Assembly: GCA_049282265.1 (NCBI GenBank)
Contig: JBAPTR010000331.1
Location: 1 to 10,906 of the forward strand
Direction: 5' to 3'
DNA length: 10,906 bases
DNA from: CAYUCJ01 sp049282265
Lineage (GTDB): Bacteria; Desulfobacterota; DSM-4660; Desulfatiglandales; Desulfatiglandaceae
In this document: positions 1 to 5,552 of the stretch, in pieces
How positions within the stretch are numbered: position 1 is the first letter of the stretch
How the letters are laid out: each line of letters begins with the position of its first letter
Notes under the pieces: generated by a model
What the model was told of the DNA's origin: nothing
The model's database searches: none
Seen by the model: only the letters and a program-made list of their open reading frames with translations
Translations under genes and position numbers: made by a program

Positions 1-28
1 CTGTGGCTCTGTGGTGCACAATACATAG
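1..28. repeat. Edge of an ACAGAG-type intergenic repeat element
   Basis: The first 17 bases read CTGTGGCTCTGTGGTG plus neighbours. They match the right arm of the element at 2091-2117, which ends in GACTCTGTGGTG. Read on the minus strand this is a CACCACAGAG-type arm starting about a dozen bases after the antitoxin stop codon. The rest of the element lies outside the window, so its partner arm and any internal hairpin cannot be seen. Confidence 0.6.
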
Positions 29-29
29 C

Positions 30-278
30 TTACTCTTCAGGCACCTGCTTTGCGGGGCTGAACTCAATGCAATCTATCGCCTTAAAAAAAGGATCGTCAT
101 TTTCAAGCCATCCCACCGCATTGCAGAGATGCCTGTCATTTTCCCGAGCGGGGATCAGACGCGCCATGGGCCGCCCTCTTTTGGTGATGACAATATGTTC
201 CCTCCCATAGGCCACCTGACCCAGGAGCTCTGAAAAATGTTTTTTTGCCTCCGCTATGTTGATAGCCTTTTCCTTCAT
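30..278 (-). CDS. Type II toxin-antitoxin antitoxin, Phd/YefM family
   Basis: A small protein (82 aa from the chosen start) of the Phd/YefM antitoxin family, whose members bind the operator of their own operon and neutralise a partner toxin. The N-terminal half shows the family pattern: INIAEAKKHFSELLGQV (substrate-like helix after a first beta strand), then the HIVITKRGRPMARLIP strand-turn-strand that forms the DNA-binding dimer. The C-terminal ~40 residues, normally the toxin-binding tail, are divergent and include CNAVGWLENDDPFFKAID. The start at 278 is preferred over 296 because an AAGGG Shine-Dalgarno lies six bases upstream of it, whereas the upstream ATG has none. No toxin is seen: only 29 bases remain downstream in the window and most of them are a repeat arm. 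The family call is firm; which toxin it serves is unknown. Confidence 0.85.
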   Translation of the reverse strand: MKEKAINIAEAKKHFSELLGQVAYGREHIVITKRGRPMARLIPARENDRHLCNAVGWLENDDPFFKAIDCIEFSPAKQVPEE

Positions 279-298
279 TATTTCACCCTTTAGCATTA

Positions 299-315
299 TT
301 GGTCAAGATGACCTA
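299..315. promoter_or_regulatory. Short palindrome upstream of the antitoxin, candidate operator
   Basis: GGTCA-AGA-TGACC (301-313) is a perfect 5-bp inverted repeat with a 3-base centre, about 20 bases upstream of the antitoxin start. Phd/YefM proteins repress their own promoters through short palindromes, so position and symmetry fit an operator. This is inferred from placement only; no clear -35/-10 pair was identified. Confidence 0.35.
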
Positions 316-475
316 AATTGCGAAAAATGTCAATCAAAAAGAGGGGTTCAAAACCATCAGAATTTGTGAATGCAAAATGTGGGCCACAGTGAGGGGGAAG
401 CAGGAGGAGACTGATAAATCGGGGTAAGGAGGGAAGGAGCGTCCGTCTTTGACGGACTGGAGGAGGGAATGAGGA
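316..475. other. Gene-free spacer with purine-rich tract and small hairpin
   Basis: No credible coding sequence was found here. From about 389 to 480 the plus strand is strongly purine-rich. Inside it, GTCCGTC (441-447) and GACGGAC (451-457) form a perfect 7-bp stem with a TTT loop, but no T-tract follows, so it is not a convincing terminator. An AAAATGTCAA near 324-333 resembles the repeat units at 476-505. Confidence 0.4.
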
Positions 476-505
476 AAATGACAAATGTCAAAATCCAAAT
501 GACAA
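476..505. repeat. AAATGACAA/AAATGTCAA short tandem repeat
   Basis: Three near-identical 9-base units lie in 30 bases: AAATGACAA at 476-484, AAATGTCAA at 483-491 and AAATGACAA at 497-505. The first two overlap by two bases, and AATCC-type sequence separates the last. It resembles one arm of a dispersed repeat; no complementary arm (TTGTCATTT) is visible nearby. It directly precedes the tandem ACAGAG elements. Confidence 0.5.
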
Positions 506-521
506 GGCCAAAAAAAAAATC

Positions 522-654
522 CTCACGCCCGTTCGGCCTCTGGCCTCTCTAGAGACGCAGAGATATCAGAGAAAACCTTTTTATTCTTTGTTTCTTAAAC
601 TCTGTTTTCTCTGCGTCTCTGTGTGAGATAGTTTTGTTGCTTTTTTTCTTTTGT
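522..654. repeat. Structured ACAGAG-type element, tandem copy 1
   Basis: This is the first of two tandem copies. It begins with a 36-base block (522-557) that recurs without change at 655-690. The block contains GGCC-TCT-GGCC, a small hairpin, and the palindrome CTCTAGAG. A 38-base core follows (567-604) that matches 748-785 with four differences. The right arm CTCTGCGTCTCTGTGTGAGA is the imperfect reverse complement of the left-arm parts CTCACG and GACGCAGAG, so the unit can fold end to end. A T-rich tail (631-652) leads into copy 2. No coding potential was recognised. Confidence 0.65.
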
Positions 655-874
655 CTCACGCCCGTTCGGCCTCTGGCCTCTCTAGAGACGCCCCGGTGAA
701 ATAGTTTCACTATCACTGCGTGAATTGCACGGGGTAAACAGGGTTACCAGAGAAAATCTTTTTGTTCTTTGGTACTTAAACTCTGTGTTCCCCTTGCCGG
801 GGCGTAGCTTCAAGCGAAGACCGGTGTGCCTCTGTGTGAGATAATTTTTTTGTTTTGCTTTCTTTTGTCTCACG
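655..874. repeat. Structured ACAGAG-type element, tandem copy 2, expanded
   Basis: This second copy shares the 36-base opening block, the core (748-785), the right end CTCTGTGTGAGATA (830-843, as at 617-630) and the T-rich tail ending TTTTGTCTCACG. It is about 80 bases longer because extra foldable segments replace the simple ACAGAG arms. CCCCG (691-695) pairs with CGGGG (730-734) around a perfect GTGAAA-TAG-TTTCAC hairpin (696-710). On the right side, CCCC (790-793)/GGGG (799-802) and CTTC-AAGC-GAAG can also fold. A third CTCACG (869-874) ends the array five bases before the stop codon of the neighbouring hydrolase. Confidence 0.65.
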
Positions 875-878
875 TCGC

Positions 879-1985
879 TCAATCATTGAGGCCAAGGGCC
901 TCCATGACCTGATCGTGAAGCCTTGGCCGGAAGGCTCGGATCTTTTCGTTTTCGCGTGTCGGGTGGAGGCGGTTTGTAAAAAAGATGACCACGACCCTTT
1001 TTTCGAGGTCCATCCAAAGAGAGGTGCCGGTGAAGCCCAGGTGGCCGACACTCTTTTCAGAGAAATAATGCCCTGCGGTTGAATTTTTCCGCGAGGGCGT
1101 GTCCCACCCCAGCGCCCAGGTGGTGTTTTTCGGGTTTTCCTGCTGGGTGAAAAAAGTGTGAACGGTTTCCGACGACAGGAGGTCCTGCCGTTCCCCGAGG
1201 TAAGTGGCAACGAGGAAGTGGGCCATTTCCCAAACGTCCCGGGCTGTGCCGAACAACCCGGCGTGCCCTGAATACCCACCCATGGCGTAGGCATTCTCAT
1301 CGTGCACCATTCCCTGCAGGATTATTTTTCGCCAGGGGCACGATTCAGTTGCGGCAAATTCCTCATGGCCAAAAGGAGTCTGGGTTTGCCGGTCATAAAA
1401 AAAGGTGTGTTTCAGTCCGAGCGGTCCGTAAAACTGTCCCTCCAGGAACCGGTTGAGCAACAGGCCCGACCGCTTTTCAACGATCCATTCCAGGAGCATG
1501 AAACCCAGGTCGCTGTATCGGGTCTCGTGGCCGGGGGTGCCGGTTAACGGGATTTTCAGAATCCAGTCCCTGACCGTTTTTTTCCTCTCGTCCGGCGGAA
1601 TATCATCCAGTCTGGAGAAAAAGGGTTCCCAGTCCGGCAGACCGGAGGCATGAGACAGGAGGAGACGCGGTGTGATTGCCTGTTTGTCCGTCGGCACAAC
1701 CCCTCCAAGGATGTGGCTGATTGGCTCATCAAGTTTGACTTTTTCCTCTTCCACCAGTTTCATCATGGCCAGGGTCGTGCCCAGGGGTTTTGTTAGGGAC
1801 GCCAGGTCGAAAATGGTCTCCTTCTTCATGGGGACGGTGTGCGGTGTAAGAACCGCGTGCCCCGCCGCCCTGAAAAAAACCCGTTTCCCTTGTTGGGCCA
1901 CAAGGAGCACCGCGCCTGGATAGACGCCCTCGGACAGCCCGTTTTCCAACAGCAATTTCAGTTTGGTTGGGTCTTTAGTTTTCAT
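879..1985 (-). CDS. Serine hydrolase, class C beta-lactamase / DD-peptidase fold
   Basis: This 368-aa protein has the beta-lactamase/transpeptidase-like fold (Pfam Beta-lactamase type). The catalytic SxxK is seen as S63-L-T-K66 in DLASLTKPLGT, the second motif as Y157-S-D (YxN position), and the third as H315-L-G in HLGFTGTS in place of KTG. The segment MVHDENAYAMGGYSGHAGLF (226-245) is typical of a subgroup of these hydrolases, some of which are fused or adjacent to the muropeptide-recycling glycosidase NagZ. No signal peptide or membrane segment is seen at the N-terminus, so a cytoplasmic esterase, peptidase or muropeptide-related role is more likely than antibiotic resistance. The true substrate cannot be read from sequence. 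The ATG at 1985 has only a weak, close AGG upstream. The gene is divergent from the TraB-family gene and ends beside tandem repeat elements. Confidence 0.85.
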   Translation of the reverse strand: MKTKDPTKLKLLLENGLSEGVYPGAVLLVAQQGKRVFFRAAGHAVLTPHTVPMKKETIFDLASLTKPLGTTLAMMKLVEEEKVKLDEPISHILGGVVPTDKQAITPRLLLSHASGLPDWEPFFSRLDDIPPDERKKTVRDWILKIPLTGTPGHETRYSDLGFMLLEWIVEKRSGLLLNRFLEGQFYGPLGLKHTFFYDRQTQTPFGHEEFAATESCPWRKIILQGMVHDENAYAMGGYSGHAGLFGTARDVWEMAHFLVATYLGERQDLLSSETVHTFFTQQENPKNTTWALGWDTPSRKNSTAGHYFSEKSVGHLGFTGTSLWMDLEKRVVVIFFTNRLHPTRENEKIRAFRPRLHDQVMEALGLND

Positions 1986-2010
1986 TACCTAAAGATTGAA
2001 ACAGATTGTT

Positions 2011-2117
2011 CACCACAGAGGCACAGAGTTCACAGAGGACAGCCTTCTTTTGTCCGATCGGGTTCTCGCGATCGGACAAAAACAAACAAACTCTGTGTAC
2101 TCCGTGACTCTGTGGTG
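2011..2117. repeat. ACAGAG-type inverted-repeat element with internal hairpin
   Basis: The left arm starting CACCACAGAGGCACAGAG (2011) has three ACAGAG units at 8-9 base spacing. The right arm (2091-2117) is its reverse complement at 24 of 27 positions. Between them lies a perfect 13-bp stem: TTTTGTCCGATCG (2048-2060) pairs with CGATCGGACAAAA (2069-2081) around an 8-base loop whose centre is GTTCTC. The element sits in the divergent spacer between the serine hydrolase and the TraB-family gene, so any promoters for both genes must lie around or inside it. Confidence 0.75.
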
Positions 2118-2220
2118 CGAAAATCCATAATTCACCGGGCAGGTACAATTCTGTTGGAAAGCCCAATGATTTGTGGTAACAAGCACGCTTCATTTAATGC
2201 GAGTATCAAGCGAGAAATTT

Positions 2221-3384
2221 ATGACAGACAACTCCAACATACACCACCTCCGCTTTGAGGACAAAGAAATTACCCTCATCGGCACTGCCCATGTATCACA
2301 GGAAAGCATCGATCTTGTCAAGCAGGTCATCGAGGAAGAAAAGCCTGAGACCGTTTGTGTCGAGCTGTGCCAGTCCCGGTACCAATCCCTCACCCAGAAG
2401 AAACTCTGGCAGGACACAAACCTGATCAAGGTGATCCGGGAGAAGAAGTCCTTTCTCCTGCTCGCCAATCTCATGCTGGCCTCGTTCCAGAAAAAGATAG
2501 GGAAAAAACTGGGCATCAAGCCCGGGCAGGAGATACTTCAGGCCATTGAATCAGCCAATGGTGCAGGGGCACAAATCCATCTTGCGGATCGGGATATCCG
2601 CACCACCCTGGCCAGGACATGGCACCTGATGGGGTTCTGGAAAAAGATCAAATTGATGGCCCAGTTCATGATGTCCATCGGAGATGTCGATGAAATCACC
2701 GAGGAAGAGATCGAGAAAATGAAGGAAAAAGATGTCCTCGAAAGCCTCCTTTCCGAGATTGAACAAACCCTGCCCGAGGTCCGGAATGTCCTTATAGATG
2801 AACGGGATCAATACCTTGCCGAGAAGATCCGGACGGCACCCGGCACCCGGATAGTAGCAGCCGTGGGTGCCGGGCATGTGCCGGGCATCCTGCGGTACTG
2901 GGAGCAGTCCGTGGACCTGGCGGGCCTGGACGAGATGCCGCCCAAAGGGCACCTTTTTCGCATCCTCAAATGGATCATCCCTGCTGCAGTGATCGGTATC
3001 ATCGCGGTGGGTTTTTTCACGGTGGGCGCCGCCGGTGGGGCCCATATGATCAAGTGGTGGATCCTTGCCAATGCCGTCCTCGCCGGGCTCGGGGCCGCAG
3101 TGGCCCTCGCGCACCCCCTGACTATCCTCTCCGCGATCATTGCGGCGCCCCTCACCTCCTTAAATCCCATGGTAGCGGCGGGCTGGGTCTCCGGCCTGGT
3201 GGAGGCCTTTATCGCCAAGCCCAAGGTCAAGGATTTTGAGGCGCTTCCTGAAGATATTGTGTCCCTGAAGGGTTTCTGGAGGAACAAGATCACCCGGATC
3301 CTGCTTGTGGTCGTTCTGACGAACCTGGGGAGTTCCCTGGGAACCTTTGTGGCGATTCCGTTGATGGCCAAGGTCTTGACCTAA
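2221..3384 (+). CDS. TraB/PrgY-family protein with C-terminal membrane domain
   Basis: This protein is 387 aa from the chosen ATG. It belongs to the TraB family (TraB/PrgY 'pheromone shutdown' type), which is part of the Tiki/EreA/TraB metal-dependent hydrolase-like superfamily. Visible family signatures are G21-T-A-H-V-S26, the glutamate E48 in VCVELC, D123-R-D-I-R127, and G216-A-G-H219. These are the conserved Glu, Arg and His positions proposed to form the active site. A charged helical segment (about 155-210) precedes the GAGH strand. After residue ~250 come hydrophobic stretches, including IPAAVIGIIAVGFFTVGAAG, giving several membrane helices, so the N-terminal domain probably faces the cytoplasm while anchored in the inner membrane. 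The ATG at 2221 is preferred because the protein aligns best from MTDNSNIHH. A GTG at 2173 and an ATG at 2197 are possible extensions. Shine-Dalgarno support is weak for all. The cellular substrate is unknown. Confidence 0.85.
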   Translation: MTDNSNIHHLRFEDKEITLIGTAHVSQESIDLVKQVIEEEKPETVCVELCQSRYQSLTQKKLWQDTNLIKVIREKKSFLLLANLMLASFQKKIGKKLGIKPGQEILQAIESANGAGAQIHLADRDIRTTLARTWHLMGFWKKIKLMAQFMMSIGDVDEITEEEIEKMKEKDVLESLLSEIEQTLPEVRNVLIDERDQYLAEKIRTAPGTRIVAAVGAGHVPGILRYWEQSVDLAGLDEMPPKGHLFRILKWIIPAAVIGIIAVGFFTVGAAGGAHMIKWWILANAVLAGLGAAVALAHPLTILSAIIAAPLTSLNPMVAAGWVSGLVEAFIAKPKVKDFEALPEDIVSLKGFWRNKITRILLVVVLTNLGSSLGTFVAIPLMAKVLT

Positions 3385-3406
3385 ATGGCCTCAGTTCATT
3401 TTTTTC

Positions 3407-3505
3407 GACAGGATTAACAGGATTTATGGGATGAGTTCGTGTCTTTCTTCCTTCCCGGACGGAAAGAAGAAAACTAAAAATCCAGTACATCCTGTTAATC
3501 CTGTC
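3407..3505. repeat. GACAGGATTAACAGGAT inverted-repeat element, convergent-gene spacer
   Basis: GACAGGATTAACAGGAT (3407-3423) is the exact reverse complement of 3489-3505, a perfect 17-bp inverted repeat. The left arm continues with a third, degraded unit (TTATGGGATGA). The interior holds a second hairpin, TTTCTTCCTTCC (3444-3455) with GGAAAGAAGAAA (3461-3472), with one mismatch and loop CGGAC. It fills the 127-base gap between the converging TraB-family and mlaA genes. It could therefore act as a bidirectional terminator, though no long T-tract directly follows either stem. Confidence 0.75.
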
Positions 3506-3511
3506 TAATAT

Positions 3512-4570
3512 CTATTTCTTGATCTTGTTCTTTCTGTACTGGAAATAGGCATCTCTCACAGCCACATAGGGATCGAGCGCCGACTTCTTGAGGGACTCGT
3601 AGTCTCCCAGGCTCAGGGAAGTTCTGTTCAGCTTGTCGCCACCTTTTACGCCGATGTTCTCCCACCGTTTTGGTACCAGGTAGTTCACGGGATCCGCGAA
3701 CCAATCACCGGCCATTCCGAAAGTATCCCGAACGCTTGAAGGTCCCAGGATGGGCCAGTTGATGAAGAACCCCGGGCCGGCGCCGAAAAAGCCAAGAGTC
3801 TGTCCGAAATCCTCATCCTGCCCTTCAAGGTGCATGCTTAACGTGGCTACATCCCCGATCCCCAGACAACCGATGGTGGAATTCACGAAAAATCGAAGCA
3901 CTTCCCTTCCAAAACCCCTGAACTTGCCCTGCAGAAGGCAATTGGCTGCGCGGATAGGCGCGGCCAGGTTGGTAAAGATATTGCGCACACTCAACCTGAG
4001 AGGCTCAGGGACCACAAACCTGTAGCCCCTGGCAACCGGCTTCAATACCCAGAAATAGAGCTTGTCATTGAACTTAAAAAATACCCGGTTGAGAGGCTCA
4101 AGCGGGTCGGCAATGGTCTCCTGCTGTACATCTTCACCCCACTTTTCAGGCTCTTCAATAACCTTTTCATCTTCGTCGAAAGCCCCGGACGTCTCATTTT
4201 CACACCGGGCGGAGGCATCGAAATACATCACCCCGCGAGGCGGAAGACCTGTGAAGGCCTGTGTGGAATCCGGCAGCAGATCAAGCCGGGTCCCGAGACG
4301 CATCGCCACAGCAACACGTTGTGGGTGTGTTTTCCTGGAATGATATAGGGAAATACGATCCAGCTCCCGTTCCGGATCCGTCTCCTGAACCAGCGGCAAT
4401 TTGGCGAGGTTTTGATCCCGCGCGTCAAAACCGGGTTCAAAAGTGATGGTAACCGGGCGTGACTTTTTCAAATGGTTTGGTTCCAAGGCGGCCTGTGCGA
4501 AGGGTAAAAACACAAAACCGGACAGCGCAAGACAAAGTGTCCCCAGGATACTCCAACGCGTTGGATTCAT
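3512..4570 (-). CDS. mlaA: MlaA (VacJ) family outer-membrane lipid-asymmetry protein, extended N-terminus
   Basis: MlaA extracts phospholipids misplaced in the outer leaflet of the outer membrane and hands them to periplasmic MlaC. The MlaA domain covers about residues 152-346 of 352 and has the expected landmarks: DPLEPLNR (155-162), FNDKLY, the NSTIG region, FGQTLG with the GAGPG turn, LGPSSVRD, and the C-terminal DPYVAVRDAYFQYR. The N-terminus (MNPTRWSILG...FLPFAQA) looks like a signal peptidase I signal. There is no lipobox cysteine, unlike E. coli MlaA, which is a lipoprotein. About 125 residues of unrecognised, partly acidic sequence separate the signal from the domain. The ATG at 4570 is chosen because it opens the signal peptide and has AAGGGA upstream; an in-frame TTG at 4642, overlapping the mlaC stop, would add 24 unlikely residues. 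It is the last gene of the mla series. Confidence 0.9.
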   Translation of the reverse strand: MNPTRWSILGTLCLALSGFVFLPFAQAALEPNHLKKSRPVTITFEPGFDARDQNLAKLPLVQETDPERELDRISLYHSRKTHPQRVAVAMRLGTRLDLLPDSTQAFTGLPPRGVMYFDASARCENETSGAFDEDEKVIEEPEKWGEDVQQETIADPLEPLNRVFFKFNDKLYFWVLKPVARGYRFVVPEPLRLSVRNIFTNLAAPIRAANCLLQGKFRGFGREVLRFFVNSTIGCLGIGDVATLSMHLEGQDEDFGQTLGFFGAGPGFFINWPILGPSSVRDTFGMAGDWFADPVNYLVPKRWENIGVKGGDKLNRTSLSLGDYESLKKSALDPYVAVRDAYFQYRKNKIKK

Positions 4571-4604
4571 ATAACTTTCCCTTGTACTGATTCTGGTGGT
4601 TTCG

Positions 4605-4633
4605 AAAAAAGTGAATGGCGTACCACGCCATTC
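4605..4633 (-). terminator. Hairpin plus T-tract between mlaC and mlaA
   Basis: GAATGGCGT (4613-4621) and ACGCCATTC (4625-4633) form a perfect 9-bp stem with a 3-base loop, starting five bases after the mlaC stop codon. Read on the minus strand, AC and then six T (4610-4605) follow the stem. This is terminator-like but with modest GC and a short T-run. Since mlaA follows in the same direction, it may only lower readthrough into mlaA. Confidence 0.5.
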
Positions 4634-4638
4634 CCCTA

Positions 4639-5253
4639 TCAACCCGTTGGGTAGCTCCCGACCTTCTCTTTCAGCTTCTTGATGAGGTTTCCAAAGGAAG
4701 AATTAGCGATGATGCTGTTGAACTGGTTGCGATAATTGTTGATCAGACTGACGCCTTGGATGGAAAGATCGTAAACCAGCCAACCGCGATCCTTTATCTT
4801 CTTCAAACGGTAAAGCACAGGAATCTTGGTTTGCTGCTTGGTCATGATATTGACTTTGACCAGGGCGTAATCTCCCTCTATCCGCTCCCCCTCGTAGACA
4901 ACCTGTTCCCCGGAATAGCCTTCCACCCTGTCAATATAGGTCTGCTCCAGGAGGTCTTCAAAAAGTTCCATAAATTCCTTTTTTTCCCCGGGAGTTCTCT
5001 TGCTCCAATGGGTGGCAAGGGTCCTCCTGGACATCTCTTCCCTGTCAAAAATCTCATCGACTGAAGCACGGATCAGCCTGTTCCTCTCTCCCCTCTTTTC
5101 AGGGCCCTTATATTTGGGATCACCGACAATAGCAATGATCTTGTCCGCGGTCCTCTTGATCACATTCGTGGGTTCCCCGGCGACGGCGGGCAATACAGAC
5201 ATGAGGGTGATGGCAACAAAGAGCAGGCATGGCCACAGGAATTTTCTGTACAT
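4639..5253 (-). CDS. mlaC: MlaC (Ttg2D) family periplasmic phospholipid carrier
   Basis: MlaC is the soluble periplasmic shuttle that carries a phospholipid between outer-membrane MlaA and the inner-membrane MlaFEDB complex. The 204-aa product begins with a signal peptide (MYRKFLWPCLLFVAITLMSV, cleavage probably after PAVAG or nearby). The mature part matches the Tol_Tol_Ttg2 family in order: an N-terminal helix (TADKIIAIV), the DEIFDREEMSRRTLATHWSK region, the PGEKKEFMELFEDLLEQTYI helix, and the strands VLYRLKKIKDRGWLVYDLSI and GVSLINNYRNQFNSII. The ATG at 5253 is chosen because a strong GGAGG lies about 10 bases upstream and the signal peptide starts there; an upstream in-frame start at 5304 would overlap the repeat element. 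It is separated from mlaD by 299 bases, unusual for mla operons, and followed closely by mlaA. Confidence 0.93.
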   Translation of the reverse strand: MYRKFLWPCLLFVAITLMSVLPAVAGEPTNVIKRTADKIIAIVGDPKYKGPEKRGERNRLIRASVDEIFDREEMSRRTLATHWSKRTPGEKKEFMELFEDLLEQTYIDRVEGYSGEQVVYEGERIEGDYALVKVNIMTKQQTKIPVLYRLKKIKDRGWLVYDLSIQGVSLINNYRNQFNSIIANSSFGNLIKKLKEKVGSYPTG

Positions 5254-5299
5254 TGCGATTTTCCTCCGGAAAATTAGTCTGAAATCGAAGAAATCCTTT

Positions 5300-5488
5300 A
5301 CCACAGAGACACAGAGAACAGAGAGACACTTCTTTTTTACTTGCCGGGAGATACCGGCAAGTGAAAAGGAGCACTTCTATGTGTGGAAGGAGCAGCATTC
5401 CTTATTCAGGGAACGATGTCCTTTTTGCCCATCGCCGTCTCCCGATGGGCAAAAAATCAAGATCCTCTGTGCACTCTGTGACTCTGTG
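5300..5488. repeat. ACAGAG-type structured element between mlaD and mlaC
   Basis: The left arm starts ACCACAGAGACACAGAG (5300) and the right arm CTCTGTGCACTCTGTGACTC (5465 on) is its imperfect complement. Inside are three hairpins. ACTTGCCGG/CCGGCAAGT (5339-5347/5354-5362) has loop GAGATA. AAGGA/TCCTT (5387-5391/5399-5403) has a 7-base loop. TTTTTGCCCATCG/CGATGGGCAAAAA (5422-5434/5443-5455) has loop centre CGTCTC. AAAAGGA (5364-5370) can also pair with TCCTTTT (5419-5425). The element ends 64 bases before the mlaD stop codon, so it occupies most of the mlaD-mlaC gap. It may act as a processing, attenuation or termination site. Confidence 0.75.
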
Positions 5489-5552
5489 CTGAGCTAATCG
5501 TAGACCGAATATGTTACCATAATTATGAATAACACTACTAAAGGGGTTTTTC

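Noticed and set aside
296..484. Small minus-strand frame upstream of the antitoxin
   Set aside because: It is Pro/Leu/Arg-rich, made from a purine-rich spacer, with no ribosome binding site or family resemblance.
522..874. CRISPR-like array because a 36-base sequence repeats exactly
   Set aside because: Only two full copies are present, the intervening sequences are themselves related (34 of 38 bases in the core) and differ in length by about 80 bases, and no cas genes are near. It is a tandem repeat element.
776..1300. Long minus-strand reading frame overlapping the serine hydrolase
   Set aside because: It lies in another frame of the same strand across the hydrolase C-terminus, reads as low-complexity Ser/Arg/Pro-rich sequence and runs into the repeat array. 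The hydrolase frame has catalytic motifs.
2221..3384. Conjugation gene suggested by the name TraB
   Set aside because: The GTAHVS and GAGH motifs place it in the TraB/PrgY pheromone-shutdown superfamily, not the type IV secretion TraB/VirB10 family. No other transfer genes are present.
5254..5304. Upstream start for MlaC at 5304
   Set aside because: It would put 17 residues before a normal signal peptide and overlap the repeat arm, and the strong GGAGG site fits the ATG at 5253.
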